The translations under genes were made by a program, and so were the position numbers. From NCBI RefSeq assembly GCF_003668635.1, contig NZ_RCWH01000003.1, positions 310,001-374,000 of the forward strand: a stretch of 64,000 nt of DNA. Direction: 5' to 3'. The first letter of the stretch is position 1, and every line of letters starts with the position of its first letter. Below, piece by piece: positions 24,152-31,962 of this stretch. The stretch is from Planomicrobium sp. Y74 (GTDB lineage: Bacteria; Bacillota; Bacilli; Bacillales_A; Planococcaceae). Below the pieces are notes generated by a model, which was not told where the DNA came from, ran no database searches, and worked only from the letters and a program-made list of their open reading frames with translations.

Positions 24152-24592
24152 TTACTTTTCAGTTTCCGGATCCACTGATATCTGCCATTCAATGCCGAAG
24201 CGGTCGATTAGATTGCCGTAAAGAGGACTCCAGAATGTTTCCTGCAAATCCATGCTGACCATGCCGCCTTCTGCCAGCTTTCCAAAAATGATGCTTGCTT
24301 CTTCCTGGTCATCGAGCGTCAAAGTAAGCGATACATTATTTCCCTTTCGATAAGATATCCCCATACCGGGCGGCACATCCGAAATCATCAGATAATCACC
24401 GTTCTTCAAAACGATTTGGGCATTCATGACCATATCTTTCGCTTCTTCCGGTATACCCTCCATGTCGTCGCCATTTGCATCGCCATAGGTCATCAGCCCA
24501 ATCAAATCACCGTTTAGGACATCGGTATAGAAGTGGGCAGCTTCCTGACCTTGTCCGTCAAAATTCAAATAAGGAAATATCTTTGTAATCAT
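24152..24592 (-). CDS. VOC-family protein (PhnB-like glyoxalase fold)
   Basis: 146 residues. The sequence begins ITKIFPYLNFDGQGQEAAHFYTDVLNG, typical of the PhnB/3-demethylubiquinone-methyltransferase-like branch of the vicinal-oxygen-chelate superfamily, and ends LIDRFGIEWQISVD. Its ATG overlaps the end of the AHSA1 gene (4 bases), so the two are translationally coupled. This pair is common in Bacillales. Reaction unknown. Confidence 0.88.
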   Translation of the reverse strand: MITKIFPYLNFDGQGQEAAHFYTDVLNGDLIGLMTYGDANGDDMEGIPEEAKDMVMNAQIVLKNGDYLMISDVPPGMGISYRKGNNVSLTLTLDDQEEASIIFGKLAEGGMVSMDLQETFWSPLYGNLIDRFGIEWQISVDPETEK

Positions 24593-25107
24593 GGTTGACC
24601 TTCTTCCTTGTTTTTTTGCAGGTCATTCAAATATTCTGCCAGTCTGTCATAAGTTTCCGACATTCCTTCAACTGCCTGCATATCGATGATTTTCTGCAAC
24701 GCTTCTTCAGATTCGAAGCGTGTGCGGGAAGTTAGTTTTGTTTGATTGCCTTCTTCAGAAAAGTCCAATTGAACCAGCATTTCCGGCATGCCGGACAGCT
24801 CATTGCCGTATTGATCGGCGAATGCATCTTCATAAACCAGCCGCTTATTGGGAACCACCTCCTGATAGGTCGCTTTACCCCAGGATTCCTGTCCGTCTTC
24901 TGAGGAGCGCATGCAATAATGCCAAATACCATTCGGTTCGACAGCCATTTCATAGCTATGAGTTTCCCACCCGGTTGGTCCCCACCAGCGCTTAATGCGG
25001 TCGGGGCTGACATGTGCCTCGTATACAAGCTCTTTCGGTGCTTTAAAAATACGTTCCATAATCAATTCGCGTCCTTCTGTGCGGGTTCGGGTATCTTTCG
25101 TAGACAT
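24589..25107 (-). CDS. SRPBCC/AHSA1-family protein
   Basis: 172 residues. RIFKAPKELVYEAHVSPDRIKRWWGPTGW (about 19-47) is the signature of the AHSA1 (Aha1 C-terminal-like) branch of START/SRPBCC proteins, which have a hydrophobic ligand cavity. It is the first gene of a two-gene operon with the VOC protein. RBS AAGGAGGA precedes the ATG. The role is unknown; such pairs are often near ArsR regulators, but none is seen here. Confidence 0.88.
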   Translation of the reverse strand: MSTKDTRTRTEGRELIMERIFKAPKELVYEAHVSPDRIKRWWGPTGWETHSYEMAVEPNGIWHYCMRSSEDGQESWGKATYQEVVPNKRLVYEDAFADQYGNELSGMPEMLVQLDFSEEGNQTKLTSRTRFESEEALQKIIDMQAVEGMSETYDRLAEYLNDLQKNKEEGQP

Positions 25108-25252
25108 TGGAAAATCCTCCTTCTGCCTCAGATGATCGATCGCTTTCAGCAGCCTCCTTTCTTAAGGATTGACCGGTTTGTTACTTACAGTATAGCTATT
25201 ATTGAATGAAAATAAAACGAAAATTCAGTTATTATTTAATTCGTGTTATTAA

Positions 25253-27178
25253 TTACAGATTATCGATTTTTACCGGTTCAATATCGTCAGCGGGATTGAA
25301 TCCAAATATTCGGCTGTAGAAATAGAACTCTCCGTCGATGGAGCGTTTAATGTTCTCCGCTTTTCGGAAACCATGCCCTTCACCTTCGAATTCCAGATAA
25401 GCGACCGGCAGCCCTTTTTCGCGGAGCGCTTCAACCATGGGCACTGCCTGGTTCGGCGGAACCACTTTATCGTCAAGCCCCTGAAAGAAAATAACGGGAC
25501 AGGACAGGCGGTTGGTGAAATTGATCGGTGATCGTTCGTAATAAACGTGCTTTTCTTCTGGATAAGGGGCAATGAGTCCATGAAGATAATGGGACTCGAA
25601 TTTATGCGTTTCGAGAACAAAACTTTCCAGTTCGCTCAAGCCGAAATGACTTGCACCTGCATGATAAATATCCGTAAAGACAAGAGAGGCGAGCGTCGTA
25701 TAACCGCCAGCTGATCCGCCGGAAATGGCGATGCGGCTGCTGTCGGCTTCACCGCTGTCGACGAGGTAACGGACTGCGTTTGCGCAATCCTCAACATCAA
25801 CGATGCCCCACTGGCCCCTCAGGCGTTCCCGGTATTCACGCCCATAGCCTGTGGAACCGCCGTAATTCACATCAACCACTGCAAATCCGCGGCTTGTCCA
25901 ATACTGCTTTACCAGATTGAGCGCTGAAGAAGTGGCGCCAACCGGTCCACCGTGTGCATGTACGAGCAACGGCGGTTTTTCACCTTTAAGAGCGGCAAAG
26001 TCAGGATTTTTCGGTGCATAATAGAGTGCGTGCGCTGTTTTATTGTTTGCTGTAGGGAACTCGATAGCTTCCGGCAGCGATAAATAATCACTATCGAGCG
26101 ATGTTTCTGAGGAAACACTCACGTCCTCAATTTTCTTTGAATCCGCATCCATTATGGCAATCCGCGGAAATTCCGTCGGCGACGCTGTGATGAAAGCAAC
26201 GCGTTTTCCATTGGATTGAAGAGATGAAAATGAAGTGAAGCGATTTGTTATGGGATTCAGCCGTCCATTCCAGACATCTACGCTTGCAAGCTGCCTCATG
26301 CCATGCTGTGAGTAGGAAGCGATGATGGTATTTTCATCGATAAAGCAATAATCCGATTTCCCCAGCACTGAACTATGCGATCCGAATTCTGCTTTGACTG
26401 GACAGACTTCTTCTTTTCGGCTGCCGTAACAGCGCATCAAATTCCACCAATTGGTGTGATCTGAGAGGAAATAGAGTGTGCCTTCAGGCGACCATAAGGG
26501 CTGGACAATCGAGACACCGGAACCGCCGGTTAATTTCCGGTTATTGAATAGCGTGCCATCTTCATTGATATCAGCCACCCATAATTCTGATTCATCCCAC
26601 GGCATATTCGGATGATTCCAAGTCAGATAAGCCAGGTGCTTGGCATCCGGGCTTACCCGTGGATTCGAGTAGAAATCATTTCCTGAAACAACAATCTTTT
26701 CAGCACTGCCGTCAGCATCCATCACGACGATGGTTGTTTCAGGCGTGAGAGAGGATTCGGTATGGTCTTCACGAATCCAGTAAAGGCGCTGGTTCAGGCG
26801 ATCGATTCCTGCATCAGCATAGCGGTTATTTGAGTCAGCAGTAATCGGTTTCGGTTGGTTTTCACCGGCTTTCATGTATAAAAAGTTATCTTCAAAATTA
26901 GAAAAATAGAGGCGTTCCCCAAAGACTGTGAAAGGCGCGCCGCCATATTCGTGAACCCGGGTCCGGACATTAAAGGGAGCAGGTGTCTGTTCAGACGGGG
27001 CATTATCCAATGTCATCTTCATAACCCGGCTGCGGCCGCCTTCGGAAGGAAGGCGCTCCAGCCAATAAAGATCATCTCCCTCGTACACGACTCCTTCAAA
27101 AGCTACTGTGTCCTTCAATATCAATTCACTGGTAATCGGCGACTTCCAGCTGCCGTAAGGCATTATTTTTCTCTCCAT
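25253..27178 (-). CDS. S9-family prolyl oligopeptidase-type peptidase (acylaminoacyl-peptidase-like)
   Basis: 641 residues. The N-terminal two-thirds is a beta-propeller (WD40-like PD40 repeats such as NPRVSPDAKHLAYLTWNHP). The C-terminal alpha/beta-hydrolase has the nucleophile elbow ISGGSAGGY, an Asp in QGLDDKVVPP and the His in EGHGFRK. Cytosolic, no signal peptide. It likely cleaves short peptides or acylated residues. Start choice: AGGAGG places ATG 27178; ATG 27163 (MPYGSW) with GGAGAG is a near alternative. Monocistronic. Confidence 0.9.
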   Translation of the reverse strand: MERKIMPYGSWKSPITSELILKDTVAFEGVVYEGDDLYWLERLPSEGGRSRVMKMTLDNAPSEQTPAPFNVRTRVHEYGGAPFTVFGERLYFSNFEDNFLYMKAGENQPKPITADSNNRYADAGIDRLNQRLYWIREDHTESSLTPETTIVVMDADGSAEKIVVSGNDFYSNPRVSPDAKHLAYLTWNHPNMPWDESELWVADINEDGTLFNNRKLTGGSGVSIVQPLWSPEGTLYFLSDHTNWWNLMRCYGSRKEEVCPVKAEFGSHSSVLGKSDYCFIDENTIIASYSQHGMRQLASVDVWNGRLNPITNRFTSFSSLQSNGKRVAFITASPTEFPRIAIMDADSKKIEDVSVSSETSLDSDYLSLPEAIEFPTANNKTAHALYYAPKNPDFAALKGEKPPLLVHAHGGPVGATSSALNLVKQYWTSRGFAVVDVNYGGSTGYGREYRERLRGQWGIVDVEDCANAVRYLVDSGEADSSRIAISGGSAGGYTTLASLVFTDIYHAGASHFGLSELESFVLETHKFESHYLHGLIAPYPEEKHVYYERSPINFTNRLSCPVIFFQGLDDKVVPPNQAVPMVEALREKGLPVAYLEFEGEGHGFRKAENIKRSIDGEFYFYSRIFGFNPADDIEPVKIDNL

Positions 27179-27381
27179 CAGAAAACGCCTCCTATTCAAC
27201 TTGAGTATATTTAGTTTAACAGGAGAAGAGTTGGAATTGTTGGATAATTCAGGGGCTAGAAAAGAATTTTATATTATATTGAAAAAGTTTGTAAAATAAT
27301 TGGTAGTTAATATGAGTAAATGCATACACGATGTATTTTATTTAGTATAATAGACTCATTAAATATAACGGAGCGTGAAAG

Positions 27382-28035
27382 ATGTTAAATAAGCGCCAGC
27401 GTGAATTCAGAAGAATGATGAAAGAAGCTGAGAAGAAAAAGAAGTTGAATGATGATATTTACAGCTATAGAGAACAGCGTTTTGCAAGTGAGAAACCTAA
27501 AAAACGATTTAGAAAACCGTTGCTTCAAATTAGCGGTGTTTTAGGATTGTTAATTTTAATCTGGAATCTCTATGCTCTTTCTACATATATAACGCCAAAT
27601 GCCAATACATTCGGCATCGCTTCAACTAAAAATATTAAAGTGCATAATTATCTTGAAAAAGGAGGAGAATCAGAAATTGAAATAACTCAAACAGTCAATT
27701 CACTTATTGATCGATACAACACCAATTCGTTAACGCCATTCCATATTGAAGAAGCCCAAGGGTATTTGTTTAATCTGCAGAAATCGATGACGCTGGACAA
27801 TGACCGCTTTGCAGTAATGAACCGTTATTTTGAAGAACAGTTTAACCTGGCATATCAGTTGACGAACATCCTTCAGCTGCAAAATGCACCGACAGTCAAT
27901 CAGGAATTAATATATGTAATTGATAAGCAAAAAGAATTATCTTCTTCTAGAACAGCTATCCTTATTCAATTGCTTGAGGACGAAAATATGAGTTATGACA
28001 TATTGGACGATGGGACTGTAACTTACGAATATTAG
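27382..28035 (+). CDS. Single-pass membrane protein of unknown function
   Basis: 217 residues. A strongly basic N-terminal tail (about 1-50), one TM segment at ~54-72 (ISGVLGLLILIWNLYALSTYI), then an extracytoplasmic Asn/Gln/Leu-rich helical region. This is type II topology. No known domain recognised. It is more AT-rich than its neighbours, with a consensus TATAAT at about 27343 upstream, so recent acquisition is possible. RBS GAGCGTGAAAG is weak. A small membrane protein gene follows in the same direction 44 bp later. Confidence 0.75.
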   Translation: MLNKRQREFRRMMKEAEKKKKLNDDIYSYREQRFASEKPKKRFRKPLLQISGVLGLLILIWNLYALSTYITPNANTFGIASTKNIKVHNYLEKGGESEIEITQTVNSLIDRYNTNSLTPFHIEEAQGYLFNLQKSMTLDNDRFAVMNRYFEEQFNLAYQLTNILQLQNAPTVNQELIYVIDKQKELSSSRTAILIQLLEDENMSYDILDDGTVTYEY

Positions 28036-28079
28036 CAGAAGTTCCTAATGAAAAATAAAATAACAGGGAGATGAAGGGA

Positions 28080-28280
28080 ATGGATTTATCTTCAGTTTTG
28101 TATGAGAGTATGATGGATGGTTTCTTGCCAGTTTTAACAACTTATATATTGCCGATTGGTCTCTGGATGCTCGTCCCTGCAGTGATGTTAAGGCTGATTT
28201 TCAAAAGTCAATTGTCTTTCCAGGTTGGCGCATTAATCGGCCTGGCTCTCTGCTTCTTTATCGGCCCGTTTTCTACATGA
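28080..28280 (+). CDS. Small two-TM membrane protein
   Basis: 66 residues with two hydrophobic segments (about 14-33 and 43-62). No family recognised. Start choice: the GGGAG box at 28066-28070 abuts ATG 28071 but is 9 bases from ATG 28080. It probably forms an operon with the single-pass protein upstream and ends at a hairpin. Function unknown. Confidence 0.62.
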   Translation: MDLSSVLYESMMDGFLPVLTTYILPIGLWMLVPAVMLRLIFKSQLSFQVGALIGLALCFFIGPFST

Positions 28281-28285
28281 AAACA

Positions 28286-28327
28286 AAAAGCATGCTTCCG
28301 AGTCGTTACGGAATGCATGCTTAAAAA
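28286..28327. terminator. Bidirectional terminator
   Basis: AAGCATGCTTCCG (28288-28300) pairs with CGGAATGCATGCTT (28309-28322, one bulge), between convergent genes, with A and T runs on the flanks. Confidence 0.85.
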
Positions 28328-28334
28328 TTTGCTC

Positions 28335-28544
28335 TTAATACCTTTTGCTATACTTTCTCTGGAAATCTTCTTCAGAAGAAAGAAGATAGATGATGCCTTC
28401 GATAACACCAATCACCGCAGGTATTCCTGTCCAGAAGAAAAGAAGGTAGATTAGCCCGGTGCCCGGTTTGCCCAAGTAAAATTTATGGGCGCCGAAGTCT
28501 CCCAGGAAAATGGCGAGCAAAGCTGCAGCTAATTTATTTTTCAT
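28335..28544 (-). CDS. TM2-domain protein
   Basis: 69 residues. A TM2 domain: AIFLGDFGAHKFYLGKPGTGLIYLLFFWTG with the conserved G-D-F-G-x-H-x-F-Y-L-G and a second helix IPAVIGVIEGIIYL. Start choice: AAAGGATGATCGGC places ATG 28544; ATG 28553 overlaps the RBS. TM2 proteins are small membrane proteins of unknown role in bacteria. Confidence 0.9.
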   Translation of the reverse strand: MKNKLAAALLAIFLGDFGAHKFYLGKPGTGLIYLLFFWTGIPAVIGVIEGIIYLLSSEEDFQRKYSKRY

Positions 28545-28654
28545 GCCGATCATCCTTTCTGCATATATAAATGTTTTCCCGAATTATTGAAAGTTAATCT
28601 GCACAACAATGAAATTCCCGCTTTTTATTTATTCACACCATCCAGGAGGAAACA

Positions 28655-29164
28655 ATGCATTTCAATAAAACAATCAGCTTTATTCGTGAAACTGCAGAAT
28701 CCACTAAAATCATCCATCGGACAGCAGTCCGCGCAATTATAGTAGAAGAAGAAAAGATTTTGATGGTCCGTTCCCGGCTGGGCTATTACAAATTGCCTGG
28801 CGGCGGAGTGGAAGAAGGGGAGAGCCTCACAGAAGCTTTAGTCAGAGAAGTGGCTGAGGAGACGGGTTATATTAATTGTGGCATAAAAGAGGAGCTTGGA
28901 ATCGTTTCAGAGCATCGCCCTGACCATAAATCGCACGAATCCCACTTCCAAATGGTTTCTCATCATTTTCTATGTGAGTTGGACAATAAAGATATGGCTG
29001 ATCAGTCGCTTATTGGTTATGAACTGGAAGAAGGATACGAACCTGTCTGGGTCCCGGTTCAGGAAGTGCTCAATGCTAATAATCTGGTTTATAAAAAGGA
29101 TCCATCCCGGGTTTTTATTCTGCGTGAGAATTTTGTGCTGGAATGGTTACAGGGAAATTTATAA
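28655..29164 (+). CDS. NUDIX hydrolase
   Basis: 169 residues. The Nudix box GGGVEEGESLTEALVREVAEETGY (about 46-69) fits Gx5Ex7REUxEExGU completely, so it should be catalytically active on a nucleoside-diphosphate-linked substrate. Substrate unknown. RBS AGGAGGA; monocistronic with a terminator. Confidence 0.92.
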   Translation: MHFNKTISFIRETAESTKIIHRTAVRAIIVEEEKILMVRSRLGYYKLPGGGVEEGESLTEALVREVAEETGYINCGIKEELGIVSEHRPDHKSHESHFQMVSHHFLCELDNKDMADQSLIGYELEEGYEPVWVPVQEVLNANNLVYKKDPSRVFILRENFVLEWLQGNL

Positions 29165-29167
29165 TAT

Positions 29168-29201
29168 AAAAGCGTTGCCTTAGAAAGGCGGCGCTTTTTT
29201 T
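29168..29201 (+). terminator. Intrinsic terminator
   Basis: AAAGCGTTGCCTT pairs with AGGCGGCGCTTT with wobble pairs, followed by a run of T. Confidence 0.88.
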
Positions 29202-29356
29202 ATGCTCTTTTCTATAACTTCGCTTACTAAAAAACTAAATGCTTGTGAACTTCCTTTTCTTTGGAAGAATCCAGCTGGTTTGAAATGGGAATTTCCGCTA
29301 AACTGGAGCATAAGAGATTGAAACACATGGAATGTTAGACGAAACGGGGTATACCG

Positions 29357-30046
29357 ATGGTTAAAGTTTTGATAGTGGAAGATGATTTGACGATTGCAGA
29401 AATTCTGGAAAAAGAGCTGGTGAACTGGAATCTGGAAGCGGCTGTCGTGGAAGATTTCAATCATGTTATGGAAGTTTTCGCAGCCGAAGCACCGCAGCTG
29501 GTATTGCTGGATATTTCGCTGCCGGCTTTCAACGGTTATTATTGGTGCCAGGAAATCCGCAAAGTTTCACAGGTGCCGATCATTTTCATTTCTTCCCGCA
29601 GTGAAAATATGGACATTGTCATGGGTATTCAGATGGGAGCGGATGATTTTATCCCAAAACCTTTCGATTTGACGGTGGCAGTGGCGAAAATCCAGGCGCT
29701 GCTCAGAAGGACTTATGATTTCAATGAATCGGATAATTACCAGAACTTCAACCGCACTGTGCTGAAACCGGGAGAATCGAAGCTTTATTATGCTGAGCAG
29801 GAAGTGGATTTGACCCGAACGGAGCTGAAAATCCTGGAGCAGCTGTTTATGCAAAAAGGCGAATATGTAATGAGGGAAGATATGATGGTCAAGCTGTGGG
29901 AAGATGAATCGTTTATCGATGACAACACGCTTGCAGTCAATATGGCAAGGCTGCGTAAAAAACTGGCAGGGGTCGGCCTGCCTGATTTCATCCTGACGAA
30001 AAAAGGGATCGGCTACGCCTTGAACAAGGAATCAGCGAATGGCTGA
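29357..30046 (+). CDS. bceR: Response regulator, OmpR family (BceR-like)
   Basis: 229 residues. Receiver domain (1-115): acidic pair EDD (8-10), phosphoacceptor Asp53 in LLDISLP, Lys in IPKPFD. The C-terminal winged helix (about 130-228) ends KKGIGYALN. It overlaps the kinase gene by 8 bases and precedes a BceAB-type transporter, which defines a peptide-antibiotic sensing and detoxification module. It should bind the palindrome at 31094-31119. The symbol reflects the type, not proven orthology. Confidence 0.9.
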   Translation: MVKVLIVEDDLTIAEILEKELVNWNLEAAVVEDFNHVMEVFAAEAPQLVLLDISLPAFNGYYWCQEIRKVSQVPIIFISSRSENMDIVMGIQMGADDFIPKPFDLTVAVAKIQALLRRTYDFNESDNYQNFNRTVLKPGESKLYYAEQEVDLTRTELKILEQLFMQKGEYVMREDMMVKLWEDESFIDDNTLAVNMARLRKKLAGVGLPDFILTKKGIGYALNKESANG

Positions 30047-31055
30047 TAACACTAAGACGGGTGTATTCAAGTTGTTTCTTTTGTCTGTCCGGCAACAGGT
30101 TTTCACCTTTATCGGTATGTCGTTGATATTTGCGAGCATCTTCATCCTTAACAGCCTTTCTTTCACACTTTATCTCTATAGTATGGAATTGGCGCTGTTC
30201 TTTCTATTCATTTATCTGCTTATCCAGTATTTCAGGTACAGAAAAAGATACGAGGCAATTATTCAGGTAGGAGAAGCCCATTCCATTAAAGATGAGAATA
30301 TCGCTGCCGGAACAGATCCGGCGGACCAGCTGTATCTGGAAAAAATAGAGGAACTGCAGCAGGGGATAAGAGAGATGAACAATCTTCATGCTGAACGGCA
30401 GGCGGAGCAGCTCGATTACTTCACGCTTTGGCTGCATCAGATCAAAACGCCTCTTTCTGCCATCAGTTTATTGAATCAGAGCAATGCAACACCTGAATCG
30501 AAGAAAATTTCACAGGAAATTGTGCGCCTGGAAGACTATACACACATGGCGCTGAATTACGTGAAACTTGAAGATACCGGGTCAGATATGGATTTATCCC
30601 AAGTGGATCTGGATTCGGTTATTAAAAGGGCTGTGAAGAAGTATTCTATTCTTTTCATCTATAAAGGGATCAAACTCAATTATCAGCCGCTGAACACGAC
30701 GGTTTTATCCGACGGACAGTGGCTGCAGACCCTCCTTGAACAATTATTATCGAACAGCTTGAAATATACGGCGAGCGGCTCCATCTCCATTTATCTTAAT
30801 CCTGTAAAAGAACAGACGCTCATTATCGAAGACACGGGAGTCGGAATCCGCCCGGAGGATCTGCCGAAGATTTTCAATAAGGGTTATTCCGGTCTGAACG
30901 GCCGGCTGCACGAAAAATCTACAGGGCTCGGGTTGTTTCTTAGCAGGAAAATCTGCAAGCGTCTCGGCCATAAACTTACTATAGAATCCAAGATGGACAA
31001 AGGCACACGTGCAGAAATCAATATGGCCCGGGTGAAATTGGCCGTTTTTGATTAA
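30039..31055 (+). CDS. bceS: Intramembrane-sensing histidine kinase (BceS-like)
   Basis: 338 residues. Two TM helices (about 20-40 and 43-62) are joined by almost no extracellular loop, the sign of an intramembrane-sensing kinase that is signalled by its transporter. The dimerisation box is FTLWLHQIKTPLSA with His about residue 132. The ATPase domain shows N (LLSNSLKYT), G1 (DTGVGI) and G2 (STGLGLFLS) boxes. It overlaps bceR by 8 bases. Such kinases do not bind the peptide themselves but respond to BceAB flux. Confidence 0.92.
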   Translation: MADNTKTGVFKLFLLSVRQQVFTFIGMSLIFASIFILNSLSFTLYLYSMELALFFLFIYLLIQYFRYRKRYEAIIQVGEAHSIKDENIAAGTDPADQLYLEKIEELQQGIREMNNLHAERQAEQLDYFTLWLHQIKTPLSAISLLNQSNATPESKKISQEIVRLEDYTHMALNYVKLEDTGSDMDLSQVDLDSVIKRAVKKYSILFIYKGIKLNYQPLNTTVLSDGQWLQTLLEQLLSNSLKYTASGSISIYLNPVKEQTLIIEDTGVGIRPEDLPKIFNKGYSGLNGRLHEKSTGLGLFLSRKICKRLGHKLTIESKMDKGTRAEINMARVKLAVFD

Positions 31056-31093
31056 GAGCCAGATGATTTTTGCGAATAATGGCTGCCAATTAT

Positions 31094-31119
31094 GCAATCT
31101 TACGAAACCGTAAGATTGC
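31094..31119. promoter_or_regulatory. BceR-type operator upstream of the transporter genes
   Basis: GCAATCTTAC (31094-31103), 6-base spacer, GTAAGATTGC (31110-31119), perfect 10-bp arms. The core TTACG-N4-CGTAA has the layout of the BceR binding consensus TNACA-N4-TGTAA. It lies 75 bp ahead of the ATPase start, so transporter expression is likely controlled separately from bceRS. Confidence 0.8.
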
Positions 31120-31194
31120 GTTTCTGTTTGTAAGGATAGATACAGGCAGAAGCATTTAAATCCCCGTATCATGAAAAGCAAGGAGGGGTTATCA

Positions 31195-31962
31195 ATGACC
31201 TTATTGGAAATTAAAAATTTAAAGAAAATATATACAGCGCGGTTTTCAAACCAGCAAACCGAAGCACTTGCGGCGGTGAATTTCTCGGTGGAAGAAGGAG
31301 AATTTGTCTCCATCATGGGGGAATCCGGTTCCGGAAAAACGACCCTGTTAAATATCATTTCGACACTCGACAATGCAAGCTCAGGAGAAGTCTATCTGGA
31401 TGGCAACCCGTTATCGAAGATTAAAGACAAAGAAGTATCAGCATTCCGGCGCAATACACTTGGCTTTGTATTCCAGGATTTCAACTTGCTCGATAACTTC
31501 ACCATCAAAGATAATATCCTGTTGCCTCTCGTTTTGTCGAAAACACCTATTGAGGAAATGGAAAGCCGGTTGATGCCGATTGTCCGCAATCTAGGAATTG
31601 AAGCGCATATCAACAAGTTTCCTTATGAATTATCGGGTGGACAGAAACAGCGTGTCGCTGTAGCACGGGCATTGATTACACAACCTAAAATTATTCTGGC
31701 GGATGAGCCGACGGGTGCATTGGATTCAAAAGCTTCGCAAAACCTGATGGAAATCCTGAAAGGCATCAATGAAACAGGCCAGACAATTTTAATGGTGACC
31801 CATAGTACAAGAGCGGCAAGTTTTTCGAAGCGTGTCCTGTTTATCCGTGATGGTTCGGTCTATCACGAAATTTACCGGGGCGAAGGGGCGGCTGATGAAT
31901 TCATGGACCGGATTTCCGATTCGCTGAAAGTCCTGTCAAGCCGTGGTGAGCGGGATGAATAA
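31195..31962 (+). CDS. bceA: ABC transporter ATP-binding protein, BceA type
   Basis: 255 residues. Walker A GESGSGKTT (about 39-47), Q-loop in FVFQDFNL, signature LSGGQKQRVAVARAL, Walker B IILADEPTGALD, and switch His in VTHS. It belongs to the LolD/MacB/BceA cluster. Start choice: ATG 31195 after AGGAGGGG. Overlaps the permease gene by 8 bases. It powers removal of lipid-II-targeting peptides from their target (family knowledge). Confidence 0.93.
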   Translation: MTLLEIKNLKKIYTARFSNQQTEALAAVNFSVEEGEFVSIMGESGSGKTTLLNIISTLDNASSGEVYLDGNPLSKIKDKEVSAFRRNTLGFVFQDFNLLDNFTIKDNILLPLVLSKTPIEEMESRLMPIVRNLGIEAHINKFPYELSGGQKQRVAVARALITQPKIILADEPTGALDSKASQNLMEILKGINETGQTILMVTHSTRAASFSKRVLFIRDGSVYHEIYRGEGAADEFMDRISDSLKVLSSRGERDE

